DNA from: Cytophagales bacterium
GTDB lineage: Bacteria > Bacteroidota > Bacteroidia > Cytophagales > Cyclobacteriaceae
Direction: 5' to 3'
Assembly: GCA_003537495.1 (NCBI GenBank)
Contig: DPSB01000502.1
Location: 1 to 6,293, forward strand
DNA: 6,293 nucleotides
The notes under the pieces are model-generated. The model saw nothing but the letters and a program-made list of their open reading frames with translations, was not told the DNA's origin and made no database searches. A program made the position numbers and the translations under genes. This document shows, piece after piece, positions 1 to 6,293 of the stretch (the stretch's first letter is position 1; every line of letters begins with the position of its first letter).

Positions 1-2503
1 TGCAGCCATGCCGGGCCGTATTGCAAAAGCAAGAACCGTAGTGGGCAAGCCCCTTACGCTTTCAGAAAAAATCCTGTATTCACATTTACACACCGATCAG
101 AAGCTCGAAAATTTTGGGCGCGGTAAGTCGTATGTAGATTTCGCTCCGGATCGCGTAGCCATGCAGGATGCTACCGCACAAATGGCCTTGTTACAATTCA
201 TGTCGGCCGGAAGGCCAAAAGTGGCAGTACCTTCTACCGTACATTGCGATCACCTGATCGTAGCCAAAGTAGGTGCCAAAGATGATTTATCGGTTGCCAA
301 CAGCGAAAGCAAAGAAGTATTCGACTTCCTTTCTTCTGTTTCAAATAAGTATGGAATTGGTTTCTGGAAACCAGGAGCCGGAATTATTCACCAGGTAGTT
401 TTGGAAAACTATGCCTTTCCCGGTGGGATGATGATTGGAACCGACTCACACACCGTTAATGCCGGTGGTCTGGGTATGGTGGCGATTGGTGTTGGTGGTG
501 CCGATGCCGTGGATGTAATGGCGGGTATGGCCTGGGAACTTAAGTTTCCAAAACTGATTGGCGTAAAGCTTACCGGTAAGCTTAGCGGCTGGACATCAGC
601 CAAAGATGTAATCTTAAAAGTAGCGGGTATACTTACTGTAAAAGGAGGAACCGGTGCCATTGTTGAATACTTTGGCGAAGGCGCAACATCTATGAGTTGT
701 ACTGGTAAGGGTACCATCTGTAATATGGGTGCCGAAATTGGAGCTACAACCTCAACCTTTGGGTATGATGATTCCATGGCACGCTACCTCATATCTACCG
801 GGCGCACGGAAGTAGCGAAGTTGGCTGATGGAATCAAAGAACACTTAACGGCCGATCCGGAGGTGTATGCCAACCCTGAAAAATACTTCGATCAAGTAAT
901 TGAGATTAATCTTTCAGAACTCGAGCCTCACTTGAACGGACCGTTCACGCCCGATCTTGCTACCCCAATTTCAAAACTGAAATCGGAAGCTGAAAAGAAT
1001 GGCTGGCCATTAAAAGTAGAAGTTGGTTTGATCGGCTCATGTACCAACTCTTCTTACGAGGATATTGCCCGCGCAGCCAGCTTAGCCAAGCAGGTTGCTA
1101 AAAAGGGATTGAAAACGAAAGCTGTTTTTACGATAACTCCAGGTTCAGAACAAGTTCGTTATACCATTGAGCGTGATGGTTTTATCGATACTTTTAACAA
1201 GATTGGTGCAAAGGTATTTGCCAATGCCTGCGGTCCTTGTATTGGTATGTGGAGCCGCGTGGGTGCCGATCGTAAAGAGAAGAATACGATTGTTCATTCA
1301 TTCAATAGGAACTTCCAATCACGTAATGATGGCAACCCAAATGCATTCGCCTTTGTAGGTTCGCCTGAATTGGTAACAGCTTTGGCTATTGCCGGTGATC
1401 TGGGCTTTAACCCGCTTACCGATACGTTGACAAACGAACAAGGACAACAAGTAAAACTTGATCCGCCTACAGGCGATGAACTACCTAAAAAAGGATTTGA
1501 TGTGAAAGACCCAGGCTACCAGGCGCCTGCAACAGATGGTAGCGGTGTAGTTGTTAAAGTGAGTCCTACCTCCGATCGTTTACAATTGCTGGCTCCATTC
1601 AAACCTTGGGAAGGCACCGACCTGAAAGGTTTACGGTTGTTGATCAAAGCAAAGGGTAAATGTACTACCGACCATATTTCGATGGCCGGTAAATGGTTAA
1701 AGTACCGTGGGCATTTGGATAACATCTCCAACAACCTATTGATTGGTGCAACCAACTTCTATAACGAGCAGATTAACAGTGTGAAGAACGGTTTAACCGG
1801 AGCTTACGATGAAGTACCTAAAGTGCAGCGTGCTTACAAAGCACAAGGCCTTGGCTCAATTGTAGTAGGCGATGAAAACTATGGTGAAGGTTCATCGCGC
1901 GAACATGCCGCCATGGAACCCCGCCACTTGGGTGTTCGGGCTATTCTGGTTAAATCATTTGCCCGCATTCACGAAACCAACTTGAAGAAGCAAGGTATGT
2001 TGGCATTAACCTTTGCCAACAAGGAAGACTACAACAAGATTAAAGAAGACGATACATTCGATATTGTTGGATTGACTTCATTTAGTCCTGATAAGCCGCT
2101 TACATTAGTGATTAAACACAGCGATGGCACCAGCGAATCGATAACCGTTAACCATACCTATAATGCTAACCAGATAACCTGGTTTAAAGCTGGCTCTGCG
2201 CTTAACGCGATGGGCGCAGCTAAAAAAGCAGCAGCACCTAAGAAAGCTTCCAAACCTGCGGCTAAGAAAGCACCCGCTAAAAAAGCTCCATCTAAGAAAG
2301 TCAAGGCTGTAAAGAAAGCTGCTAAGAAGGTGGTGAAGAAAGCCAAGCCAGCTAAGAAAGTGGTGAAGAAGGTAGCTAAGAAAGTCGTTAAAAAAGCAGT
2401 GAAGAAGTCGGCAAAGAAAGTGGTTAAAGCGACTAAGAAAGCTAAGTCATCTAAGAAGATTGTAAAGAAGTCTATTAAGAAAGCTACCAAGAAAAAGAAG
2501 TAA
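1..2503 (+). CDS. acn: Aconitate hydratase (mitochondrial type) with a lysine-rich H1-like C-terminal tail; 5' end cut by window
   Basis: This enzyme interconverts citrate and isocitrate via cis-aconitate in the TCA cycle, using a 4Fe-4S cluster in the cytoplasm. Numbering is from the Met at base 8. The cluster cysteines are C345 (GSCTNSS), C408 and C411 (ACGPCIG); their 63- and 3-residue spacing is that of mitochondrial aconitase. Also visible are GIIHQ (H128), GTDSHT (144-149), CTTDHIS and the swivel-domain GEGSSREH with the expected catalytic serine at 629. The Met at base 8 is probably internal: the frame stays open to the edge (Ala-Ala just before it), and relatives as I recall them have about 15 more N-terminal residues, often ending in a VYAAM-like segment. 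The enzyme core ends near M735 (SALNAM). Residues 736-831 form a tail of about 96 residues with 45 Lys, no Arg, no acidic and no aromatic residues, which ordinary aconitases lack. A strong terminator follows the stop. Family assignment is very secure; the tail's role is unknown. Confidence 0.97.
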   Translation, partial: AAMPGRIAKARTVVGKPLTLSEKILYSHLHTDQKLENFGRGKSYVDFAPDRVAMQDATAQMALLQFMSAGRPKVAVPSTVHCDHLIVAKVGAKDDLSVANSESKEVFDFLSSVSNKYGIGFWKPGAGIIHQVVLENYAFPGGMMIGTDSHTVNAGGLGMVAIGVGGADAVDVMAGMAWELKFPKLIGVKLTGKLSGWTSAKDVILKVAGILTVKGGTGAIVEYFGEGATSMSCTGKGTICNMGAEIGATTSTFGYDDSMARYLISTGRTEVAKLADGIKEHLTADPEVYANPEKYFDQVIEINLSELEPHLNGPFTPDLATPISKLKSEAEKNGWPLKVEVGLIGSCTNSSYEDIARAASLAKQVAKKGLKTKAVFTITPGSEQVRYTIERDGFIDTFNKIGAKVFANACGPCIGMWSRVGADRKEKNTIVHSFNRNFQSRNDGNPNAFAFVGSPELVTALAIAGDLGFNPLTDTLTNEQGQQVKLDPPTGDELPKKGFDVKDPGYQAPATDGSGVVVKVSPTSDRLQLLAPFKPWEGTDLKGLRLLIKAKGKCTTDHISMAGKWLKYRGHLDNISNNLLIGATNFYNEQINSVKNGLTGAYDEVPKVQRAYKAQGLGSIVVGDENYGEGSSREHAAMEPRHLGVRAILVKSFARIHETNLKKQGMLALTFANKEDYNKIKEDDTFDIVGLTSFSPDKPLTLVIKHSDGTSESITVNHTYNANQITWFKAGSALNAMGAAKKAAAPKKASKPAAKKAPAKKAPSKKVKAVKKAAKKVVKKAKPAKKVVKKVAKKVVKKAVKKSAKKVVKATKKAKSSKKIVKKSIKKATKKKK
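2213..2500 (+). repeat. Lysine-codon low-complexity repeat encoding the aconitase tail (xxKK units)
   Basis: This stretch encodes a run of short units ending in Lys-Lys, with Ala, Val, Ser, Pro or Thr between. The first third is Ala/Pro-rich ([15 protein letters not shown]). The middle is a regular four-residue period ([16 protein letters not shown]), giving a 12-base DNA periodicity. Near-identical 20-base segments sit at 2321-2340 and 2351-2370 (one mismatch). The composition resembles the C-terminal domain of histone H1 and bacterial H1-like proteins. Shifting the frame meets stops quickly (for example TGA inside AAGTGGTGAAG), so the reading frame looks maintained rather than accidental. 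Confidence 0.9.
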
Positions 2504-2531
2504 GCCTTTCATAACATTGATAAGATGAGTT

Positions 2532-2563
2532 AAGAGCGCTAAGGTTTAGCGCTCTTTCTTTTT
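2532..2563 (+). terminator. Rho-independent terminator of the aconitase gene
   Basis: A perfect 11-bp stem (2532-2542 pairing with 2546-2556, core GAGCGCTAA/TTAGCGCTC) closes a 3-base loop and runs into a T-rich tract, TTTCTTTTTAT. It begins 29 bases after the aconitase stop codon. This is a textbook intrinsic terminator and should separate aconitase transcription from the SET-domain gene downstream. Confidence 0.93.
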
Positions 2564-2589
2564 ATCAACCATAATTAATTCAATCAAAC

Positions 2590-2619
2590 TTGACATTAAT
2601 AGTATAGTCTATATCTTTA
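2590..2619 (+). promoter_or_regulatory. Candidate Bacteroidota-type promoter for the SET-domain gene
   Basis: TTG at 2590-2592 (within TTGACA) could be the -33 element. TATCTTTA at 2612-2619 matches the Bacteroidota -7 consensus TAnnTTTG except at the last base, and the 19-nt spacing is within the usual range. It lies just after the aconitase terminator in an AT-rich stretch and would give a leader of roughly 45-50 bases. This is a motif match only; no transcription start was observed. Confidence 0.55.
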
Positions 2620-2652
2620 TATTGATTTTTTATTTTTTTGAACTCGTTTACA

Positions 2653-2666
2653 ACCACTAACCACTA
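2653..2666 (+). repeat. Two tandem ACCACTA heptamers in the leader of the SET-domain gene
   Basis: ACCACTA occurs twice back to back, ending 6 bases before the ATG at 2673, where a ribosome binding site would normally sit. No purine-rich Shine-Dalgarno sequence is present, as is common in Bacteroidota. A chance duplication is quite possible. Confidence 0.6.
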
Positions 2667-2672
2667 CAATTC

Positions 2673-3152
2673 ATGAGTTTCACTGAAACCATTGACCTCG
2701 ATTTAACCGAGGTCGCGGAAATCCGTACGGATGCTGTAACCGGATTTCGTTCCCTATTCTCCAAAAAATCGTTTGAAGCAAACGAAGTAGTAATCGGTTT
2801 TATGGCTCGCGCCACCTATGAAAAACCAAACTACTTAACGGTGCAGATTAACGATGATGTACACATCGAACTATTTCCTGAATGTCTGGAATGCATCAAC
2901 CATAGTTGCAATCCCAACTGCTTTTTCGACACTACCTTGATGGAACTGGTTACTGTTAGACCAATTGCAGCCGGTGAAGAGTTCAGCTTCTTCTACCCTT
3001 CTGCTGAGTGGGATATGGACCGCCCGTTTGCATGCCACTGCGGAAGCAACCAATGCATTGGTAAAATCCAGGGTGCGAAACATCTTTCTGCGGAAGCATT
3101 GAAGAAGTATCGGTTTACCGGCTTCATTCAGCAGAAGTTAGCATCGCGCTAA
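2673..3152 (+). CDS. SET-domain protein, putative protein-lysine N-methyltransferase
   Basis: This 159-residue protein is essentially a lone SET domain plus post-SET motif. SET enzymes transfer methyl groups from S-adenosylmethionine to lysine side chains of proteins. Visible motifs, in order, are GFRSLFS (24-30, the G-x-GLF-like entry strand), the signature NHSCNPN (76-82), GEEFSFFYP (101-109, with the likely catalytic tyrosine Y108), and the post-SET CHCGSNQC (C121, C123, C128). Together with C79 these cysteines form the four-ligand zinc site known from eukaryotic SET enzymes. No signal peptide or membrane segment is seen, so it should be cytoplasmic. The ATG at 2673 is chosen because it follows the predicted promoter and leaves a compact domain. 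The gene lies directly downstream of the lysine-tailed aconitase but behind a terminator, and is convergent with the Nudix gene. The substrate is unknown; the aconitase tail is one inferred candidate, and ribosomal or DNA-binding proteins are others. Confidence 0.9.
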   Translation: MSFTETIDLDLTEVAEIRTDAVTGFRSLFSKKSFEANEVVIGFMARATYEKPNYLTVQINDDVHIELFPECLECINHSCNPNCFFDTTLMELVTVRPIAAGEEFSFFYPSAEWDMDRPFACHCGSNQCIGKIQGAKHLSAEALKKYRFTGFIQQKLASR

Positions 3153-3156
3153 GCAG

Positions 3157-3783
3157 TTAGTTTAACTCTTTCAGTATTGTTCTGAATTCGTTCAGAATCA
3201 TGGCGGTAGCGCCCCACACTACCTCTTGCTCTATTTCGAAGTGTGGTGCCCGCATGGGAAATAATTTAGCGGCCAAAATTTCTTTGGTACGAATGGCTTC
3301 GCTTTCCATTAGCTGGTTTACAGAACCCCTCAACACCTTCACCACTTCTTTTGGATCAGGGGTAAACTGCGGAACATCATGCAAGAGTCCTACCACTGGT
3401 TTAACTATGAAGTTGCTGGGTATTACAAAGAAGTCTGATAGTGTTCCCAATACTTCAATAGATTCAGGTTTAATGCCTATCTCCTCTTGGGTTTCGCGCA
3501 ATGCAGTTTCAATTAATGTCTCACCTGGTTCTGCTTTGCCACCCGGTAAACTGATTTGCCCGCCATGTGTACCTAAATAATCCGGACGTTTGGTAAGTGG
3601 AAAGAAAACATCATCGCCATCTGCATAAAGCAAAATCATTACACTACCCGGCCGCGGTGGTAGTTTATGTTCAAACTTTGGTTTGATTGTGCCAACTGGT
3701 TCGGCACGCATCAGGTTGTGTGCTAATTCGCCTGGCAAGGGTAAGGTTAACCGGTTTCGTAATGCTTCGTAATCAATCACCAT
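3157..3783 (-). CDS. Nudix hydrolase, coenzyme A pyrophosphatase type (NudL/NUDT7-like)
   Basis: This 208-residue cytoplasmic enzyme probably cleaves the diphosphate bond of coenzyme A or its oxidised/acyl forms, giving phosphopantetheine-type products and 3',5'-ADP. The Nudix box is intact at residues 82-104: Gx5E at G82-E88, then RETQEEIGI at 96-104, with the metal-binding glutamates E97, E100 and E101. Immediately before it is the CoA-subfamily signature [14 protein letters not shown] (63-76) leading into LPGG, which separates this group from MutT or ADP-ribose hydrolases. The C-terminal part has the family's PHFEIE...VWGATA segment (180-194). The length is typical. The ATG at 3783 gives a normal N-terminus. 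It is convergent with the SET gene (4 bases between stop codons) and divergent from the glycosidase. Subfamily assignment is strong; the physiological substrate is inferred. Confidence 0.93.
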   Translation of the reverse strand: MVIDYEALRNRLTLPLPGELAHNLMRAEPVGTIKPKFEHKLPPRPGSVMILLYADGDDVFFPLTKRPDYLGTHGGQISLPGGKAEPGETLIETALRETQEEIGIKPESIEVLGTLSDFFVIPSNFIVKPVVGLLHDVPQFTPDPKEVVKVLRGSVNQLMESEAIRTKEILAAKLFPMRAPHFEIEQEVVWGATAMILNEFRTILKELN

Positions 3784-3812
3784 TTTTCAGTCGCAGTTTC
3801 AACAAGTATTTG

Positions 3813-3820
3813 TAACTTTA
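3813..3820 (+). promoter_or_regulatory. Possible -7 promoter element for the glycosidase gene
   Basis: TAACTTTA matches the Bacteroidota -7 consensus TAnnTTTG except at the last base and lies 29 bases before the ATG at 3850. No clear TTG is found at the expected -33 distance, only a T-rich run at 3783-3787, so the promoter may be weak or activator-dependent. The same 66-base gap (3784-3849) must also carry the promoter of the divergent Nudix gene, for which I see no convincing motif. Confidence 0.3.
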
Positions 3821-3849
3821 GATTCCGCACAAAGCAAAAATACCGAATC

Positions 3850-5277
3850 ATGCGTTTGCTTTTAGTTGGTCTGCTGGCATTTAATGTGTCGTTCGCTCAG
3901 GTAAGGGTAAGTCCTAATCAGCGTTACCTGATGACCACCGATGGCAAACCATTTTTCTGGTTAGGCGATACCGCCTGGGAATTATTCCACCGGCTTACCC
4001 GCGAAGAAGCCGAGGAATTTCTGGAGCTGCGAAAACAACAAGGCTTCAATGTTATTCAAGCAGTGGCACTTGCCGAACTGAATGGCTTGCGCCAACCCAA
4101 CCGCTATGGCGATTTACCATTGATAGATGAAGACCCTACCCGATTAGCCGTTACACCCGGTGCTAATCCGGCCAACGAAACGGAATACGATTATTGGGAT
4201 CATGTTGATTTTATTATCAACCGGATTGCCTACAAAGGAATGTATGTGGGCTTGTTGCCTACCTGGGGTGATAAGGTTGCGCACATGTGGGGCGATGGCC
4301 CAATCGTGTTTAACGAAGCCAATGCTGAGGTATATGGAGCCACCTTAGCCAAACGATACAAAAACAATTGGAACATTATCTGGATCTTAGGTGGCGACAG
4401 ACCAGCTACTTATAAATTTAAAGTTGAAGGTATTGAACAAGAGTTTGACGACCGCGCCATCTGGCGGGCAATGGCCAAAGGTATTGAATCGGTATTGGGC
4501 AAAGATGCTTTTATAACCTATCACCCGATGGGCGGCACTTCCAGTAGTGCTTATTTTCATACCGATAACTGGCTCGACATGAATTCATTTCAATCCGGAC
4601 ACGGTGCGCGCGAAACAGAAGTTTGGGATTGGGTTACTCGCGACCTTGCCATGAAACATCAAAAGCCAACATTGGATATGGAGCCGTGTTACGAAGATCA
4701 TCCGGTTAATCCGTGGGATGGCAAGTGGACACGAGCCGAACGCGGCTATTTTAATGCGTACGATGTGCGGGCGCGAATCTACCGATCGGTGTTTGCCGGT
4801 GCATGTGGTATTACGTATGGCCATCATCAGATCTGGCAGTTTCTGAATGCAGAACTAAATCCACCAATCAATATTGGTGATACACTTATTGGTTGGCAGC
4901 GGTCGGCCAAAGCAGCCGGACAAATGCAATACCTGAAACGGCTGATGTTATCGCGACAGTACTTTGATCGCGTGGACGATCAATCGCTGGTGGTGAGCGA
5001 TCGCGGTGTTAACTATACCGACTTGATTGTAGCCTCCCGCCACGAAAAAGGTTTATATGCCTTCATCTATCGTCCTCAGAATAAACCTGTTTCCATTGAT
5101 CTCTCGAAGTTATCAGGAACAACAAAAGCCATTAGCTGGTTTGATCCGCGAACAGGAAAAACGCTTTCCGGACTATCAACCACAACAACCGGAGTTATGG
5201 TTTTCACTCCGCCCAACGAAGGCAAAGATTGGATATTGATTATTGATGATGCCAGCCAGAATTTTCCGAAGCCTTAA
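3850..5277 (+). CDS. Secreted DUF4038 / GH140 apiosidase-like glycoside hydrolase
   Basis: This 475-residue protein starts with a signal peptide (hydrophobic LLLVGLLAF, then a likely signal peptidase I cut after SFA at residue 16). It has no lipobox Cys and no obvious T9SS C-terminal domain, so a periplasmic location is likely. Residues about 18-370 form the DUF4038 (beta/alpha)8 catalytic domain, with [15 protein letters not shown] at 35-49, [15 protein letters not shown] (D183) and [10 protein letters not shown] (E278). D183 and E278 sit where the catalytic Asp and Glu lie in the characterised Bacteroides GH140 apiosidase, which cuts apiose linkages in rhamnogalacturonan II. Residues about 378-467 match the small C-terminal 'collagen-binding-like' beta domain usual in this family (WFDPRTGK, then FTPP and DWILIID). 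The length is typical. No SusC/SusD, sulfatase or other glycan genes are visible beside it, so the natural substrate cannot be fixed; family confidence is high, apiose specificity moderate. Confidence 0.9.
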   Translation: MRLLLVGLLAFNVSFAQVRVSPNQRYLMTTDGKPFFWLGDTAWELFHRLTREEAEEFLELRKQQGFNVIQAVALAELNGLRQPNRYGDLPLIDEDPTRLAVTPGANPANETEYDYWDHVDFIINRIAYKGMYVGLLPTWGDKVAHMWGDGPIVFNEANAEVYGATLAKRYKNNWNIIWILGGDRPATYKFKVEGIEQEFDDRAIWRAMAKGIESVLGKDAFITYHPMGGTSSSAYFHTDNWLDMNSFQSGHGARETEVWDWVTRDLAMKHQKPTLDMEPCYEDHPVNPWDGKWTRAERGYFNAYDVRARIYRSVFAGACGITYGHHQIWQFLNAELNPPINIGDTLIGWQRSAKAAGQMQYLKRLMLSRQYFDRVDDQSLVVSDRGVNYTDLIVASRHEKGLYAFIYRPQNKPVSIDLSKLSGTTKAISWFDPRTGKTLSGLSTTTTGVMVFTPPNEGKDWILIIDDASQNFPKP

Positions 5278-5284
5278 TGTAGTA

Positions 5285-5331
5285 AGGCGTCAGACGGCTT
5301 TTTTGCTTCCGTTATTAGCCGTCAGACGCCT
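5285..5331. terminator. 15-bp inverted repeat between the convergent glycosidase and TPR genes (possible terminator)
   Basis: Bases 5285-5299 pair with 5317-5331 with a single A/A mismatch at the centre of the arms (5292/5324), leaving a 17-base T-rich loop (5300-5316). It starts 8 bases after the glycosidase stop and ends 6 bases before the TPR stop, a position suited to a shared bidirectional terminator. However, neither arm is followed by a clean T-tract in its own reading direction. Each arm also contains the same 9-mer, CGTCAGACG, itself symmetric around its central A, so a protein-binding site or a dispersed repeat is an alternative. Confidence 0.6.
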
Positions 5332-5337
5332 ATCAAC

Positions 5338-6293
5338 TTATTTCTTATTGCATTGCCTGATCTGCTCATCCGTAACCATGCGGTCGCCCAGGTCTTCCGA
5401 TTTCTTAAATGAAACACAGGCCAATCCGGAATTGCCATTGTTTAGGTAAGCCATGCCCAGGTAGAAGTAGATTTTATCTACAAACGGATCGGTATCCAAA
5501 GCCTGCTTGAGCAAGCGTTCGGCATACGTGTAATCTTTTTTGATAAGACTAAGAATGCCTTTGTTGCGATAGGCCCAGGCATTATAAGGATCGAGCGAGA
5601 TGCTTTCGTTGATATCAGCTTCGGCTTTATCCAATTGATTTTGACTCAGATAAATAAACCCACGGTTGTTAAGGTAGTATGGTTGCCTTGGACTTAGCCT
5701 CAATGCCTCTTCTACCAGGCGCATGGCTTCGGTATAGTTGGCTTGTTCAATCTCGATCAACGCAAGCGTGTTGTAAATATTAGGTTCATCGGGTTTAACC
5801 AATGCCGCCTGTTTCAATTCAATACGGGCTGAATCAAACTTCTTAAGGTAAAATTGCACAGTGGCATGGTTGACAAGAATGTCAACGTTATTAGGTTCAA
5901 TATTTCTGGCGCGATCAAAAGCCAGCAAAGCTTTGTTGAACTCGCGCAACTTGGTGTAGGTTAATCCTTGTGTAAAATGAGCCAGTGCAGTATCCGGTTT
6001 TACTGCAAGCACCTTGTCCAGATCATCCAGAGTCTTGTAATATTCTTTTAACTCGTAACTCGTATTGGCATGATTCATCAACGCATTGATAAAGCCCGGT
6101 CGGCACTCCATCGCTTTCTGATAGTGCTCTTGTGCCTGCGCATATTGCTTTTGCTTAAACTGAACAGTACCAAGGTTGTTCCAGGCATCGGCATAACAAC
6201 CGTCAACTTTTATGGCTTCACCAAAGTAGTAACTGGCTTTATCGTAGTTGCCTTCTTTTAAAGCGAGGTTACCCTTTAATAAAAATTGTTGGA
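5338..6293 (-). CDS. Tetratricopeptide-repeat protein; N-terminus beyond the window
   Basis: The frame is open to the right edge, so the Met at 6111 is internal and at least 60 more residues precede it (317 visible in all). The visible part is an unbroken series of nine TPR units of exactly 34 residues from visible residue 3 onward, the last being a C-terminal cap. Each shows the pattern W/Y/L-x-x-L/H-G/A-x-x-Y/F ... Y-x-x-A/S ... A-x-x-x-x-P. Examples are the units starting WNNLGTVQF, YNTLALIEI, LNNRGFIYL and YRNKGILSL. Such arrays form right-handed superhelical scaffolds for protein binding. There is no enzymatic domain in view, and a signal peptide or membrane anchor could lie off-window. 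The protein ends with a short polar tail (EQIRQCNKK). It is convergent with the glycosidase, 60 bases apart. The partner and function are unknown. Confidence 0.93.
   Translation of the reverse strand, partial: QQFLLKGNLALKEGNYDKASYYFGEAIKVDGCYADAWNNLGTVQFKQKQYAQAQEHYQKAMECRPGFINALMNHANTSYELKEYYKTLDDLDKVLAVKPDTALAHFTQGLTYTKLREFNKALLAFDRARNIEPNNVDILVNHATVQFYLKKFDSARIELKQAALVKPDEPNIYNTLALIEIEQANYTEAMRLVEEALRLSPRQPYYLNNRGFIYLSQNQLDKAEADINESISLDPYNAWAYRNKGILSLIKKDYTYAERLLKQALDTDPFVDKIYFYLGMAYLNNGNSGLACVSFKKSEDLGDRMVTDEQIRQCNKK

Noticed and set aside
409..777. Minus-strand open frame of 122 codons inside aconitase
   Set aside because: It overlaps strongly conserved aconitase coding sequence and its product is low-complexity Pro/Ile/Ser-rich, typical of a shadow frame.
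2158..2490. Minus-strand open frame of 110 codons rich in Phe, Ala, Leu and Thr, looking like a hydrophobic protein
   Set aside because: It is the complement of the lysine-codon repeat (AAG/AAA read backwards gives CTT/TTT) and arises mechanically from it; there is no start context or family resemblance.
2213..2500. Programmed frameshift at A-runs in the tail (AAAAAAG)
   Set aside because: The A6 runs are aligned to codons as AAA AAA G, not in the A AAA AAG slippery register, and no downstream stimulatory structure is evident before the terminator.
2213..2503. Lysine-rich tail as a frameshift or read-through artefact
   Set aside because: The frame continues smoothly from the aconitase core, composition is consistent to the end, shifted frames meet stops quickly, and a normal stop plus strong terminator follow.
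2653..2666. Tandem ACCACTA as part of a CRISPR-like or iteron repeat
   Set aside because: Only two 7-base copies with no spacers or further copies nearby; too little to be more than a short duplication.
3200..3580. Plus-strand open frame of 126 codons opposite the Nudix gene
   Set aside because: The minus strand carries an intact Nudix box and CoA motif there; the plus frame resembles no family and is a shadow.
5243..5449. Small plus-strand frame spanning the end of the glycosidase, the inverted repeat and the end of the TPR gene
   Set aside because: It overlaps two well-supported genes and shows no recognisable domain or start signal.

Overview
The window looks like chromosome from a Bacteroidota bacterium, probably of the Cytophagales type. 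This is inferred from four things: a mitochondrial-type aconitase, a Bacteroidota-style promoter (TTG, 19-nt spacer, TAnnTTTG-like -7 element), start codons without clear Shine-Dalgarno sequences, and a secreted DUF4038/GH140-type glycosidase. I could not run a database search, so the assignment rests on recognised families and signals. Five protein genes fill almost the whole window. I see no RNA gene, CRISPR array, insertion sequence or prophage.

Layout. (1) 1-2503, + strand: aconitate hydratase, cut by the left edge. Its catalytic core is complete, but it carries an extra C-terminal tail of about 96 residues, nearly half lysine, built of xxKK units like histone H1 or bacterial H1-like proteins. 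A strong intrinsic terminator follows at 2532-2563. (2) 2673-3152, + strand: a small stand-alone SET-domain protein with a complete post-SET cysteine set, behind its own predicted promoter. (3) 3157-3783, - strand: a Nudix hydrolase of the coenzyme A pyrophosphatase type, convergent with the SET gene and separated from it by only 4 bases. (4) 3850-5277, + strand: an exported GH140/apiosidase-like glycoside hydrolase, divergent from the Nudix gene. (5) 5338-6293, - strand: a tetratricopeptide-repeat protein running off the right edge, convergent with the glycosidase. A 15-bp inverted repeat lies between genes 4 and 5.

Functional picture. Most of this is ordinary metabolism: the TCA cycle, CoA or nucleotide housekeeping, glycan breakdown and a TPR scaffold. 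The point of interest is the pair at the left: a TCA-cycle enzyme with a histone-H1-like lysine tail, directly followed by a gene for a SET-domain protein lysine methyltransferase candidate. I infer that the tail may bind nucleic acid or another polyanion, and that the SET enzyme may methylate it. This would resemble the chlamydial case of a SET enzyme acting on an H1-like protein. The terminator and separate promoter show that the two genes are probably not co-transcribed, so the link rests on adjacency and chemistry only.
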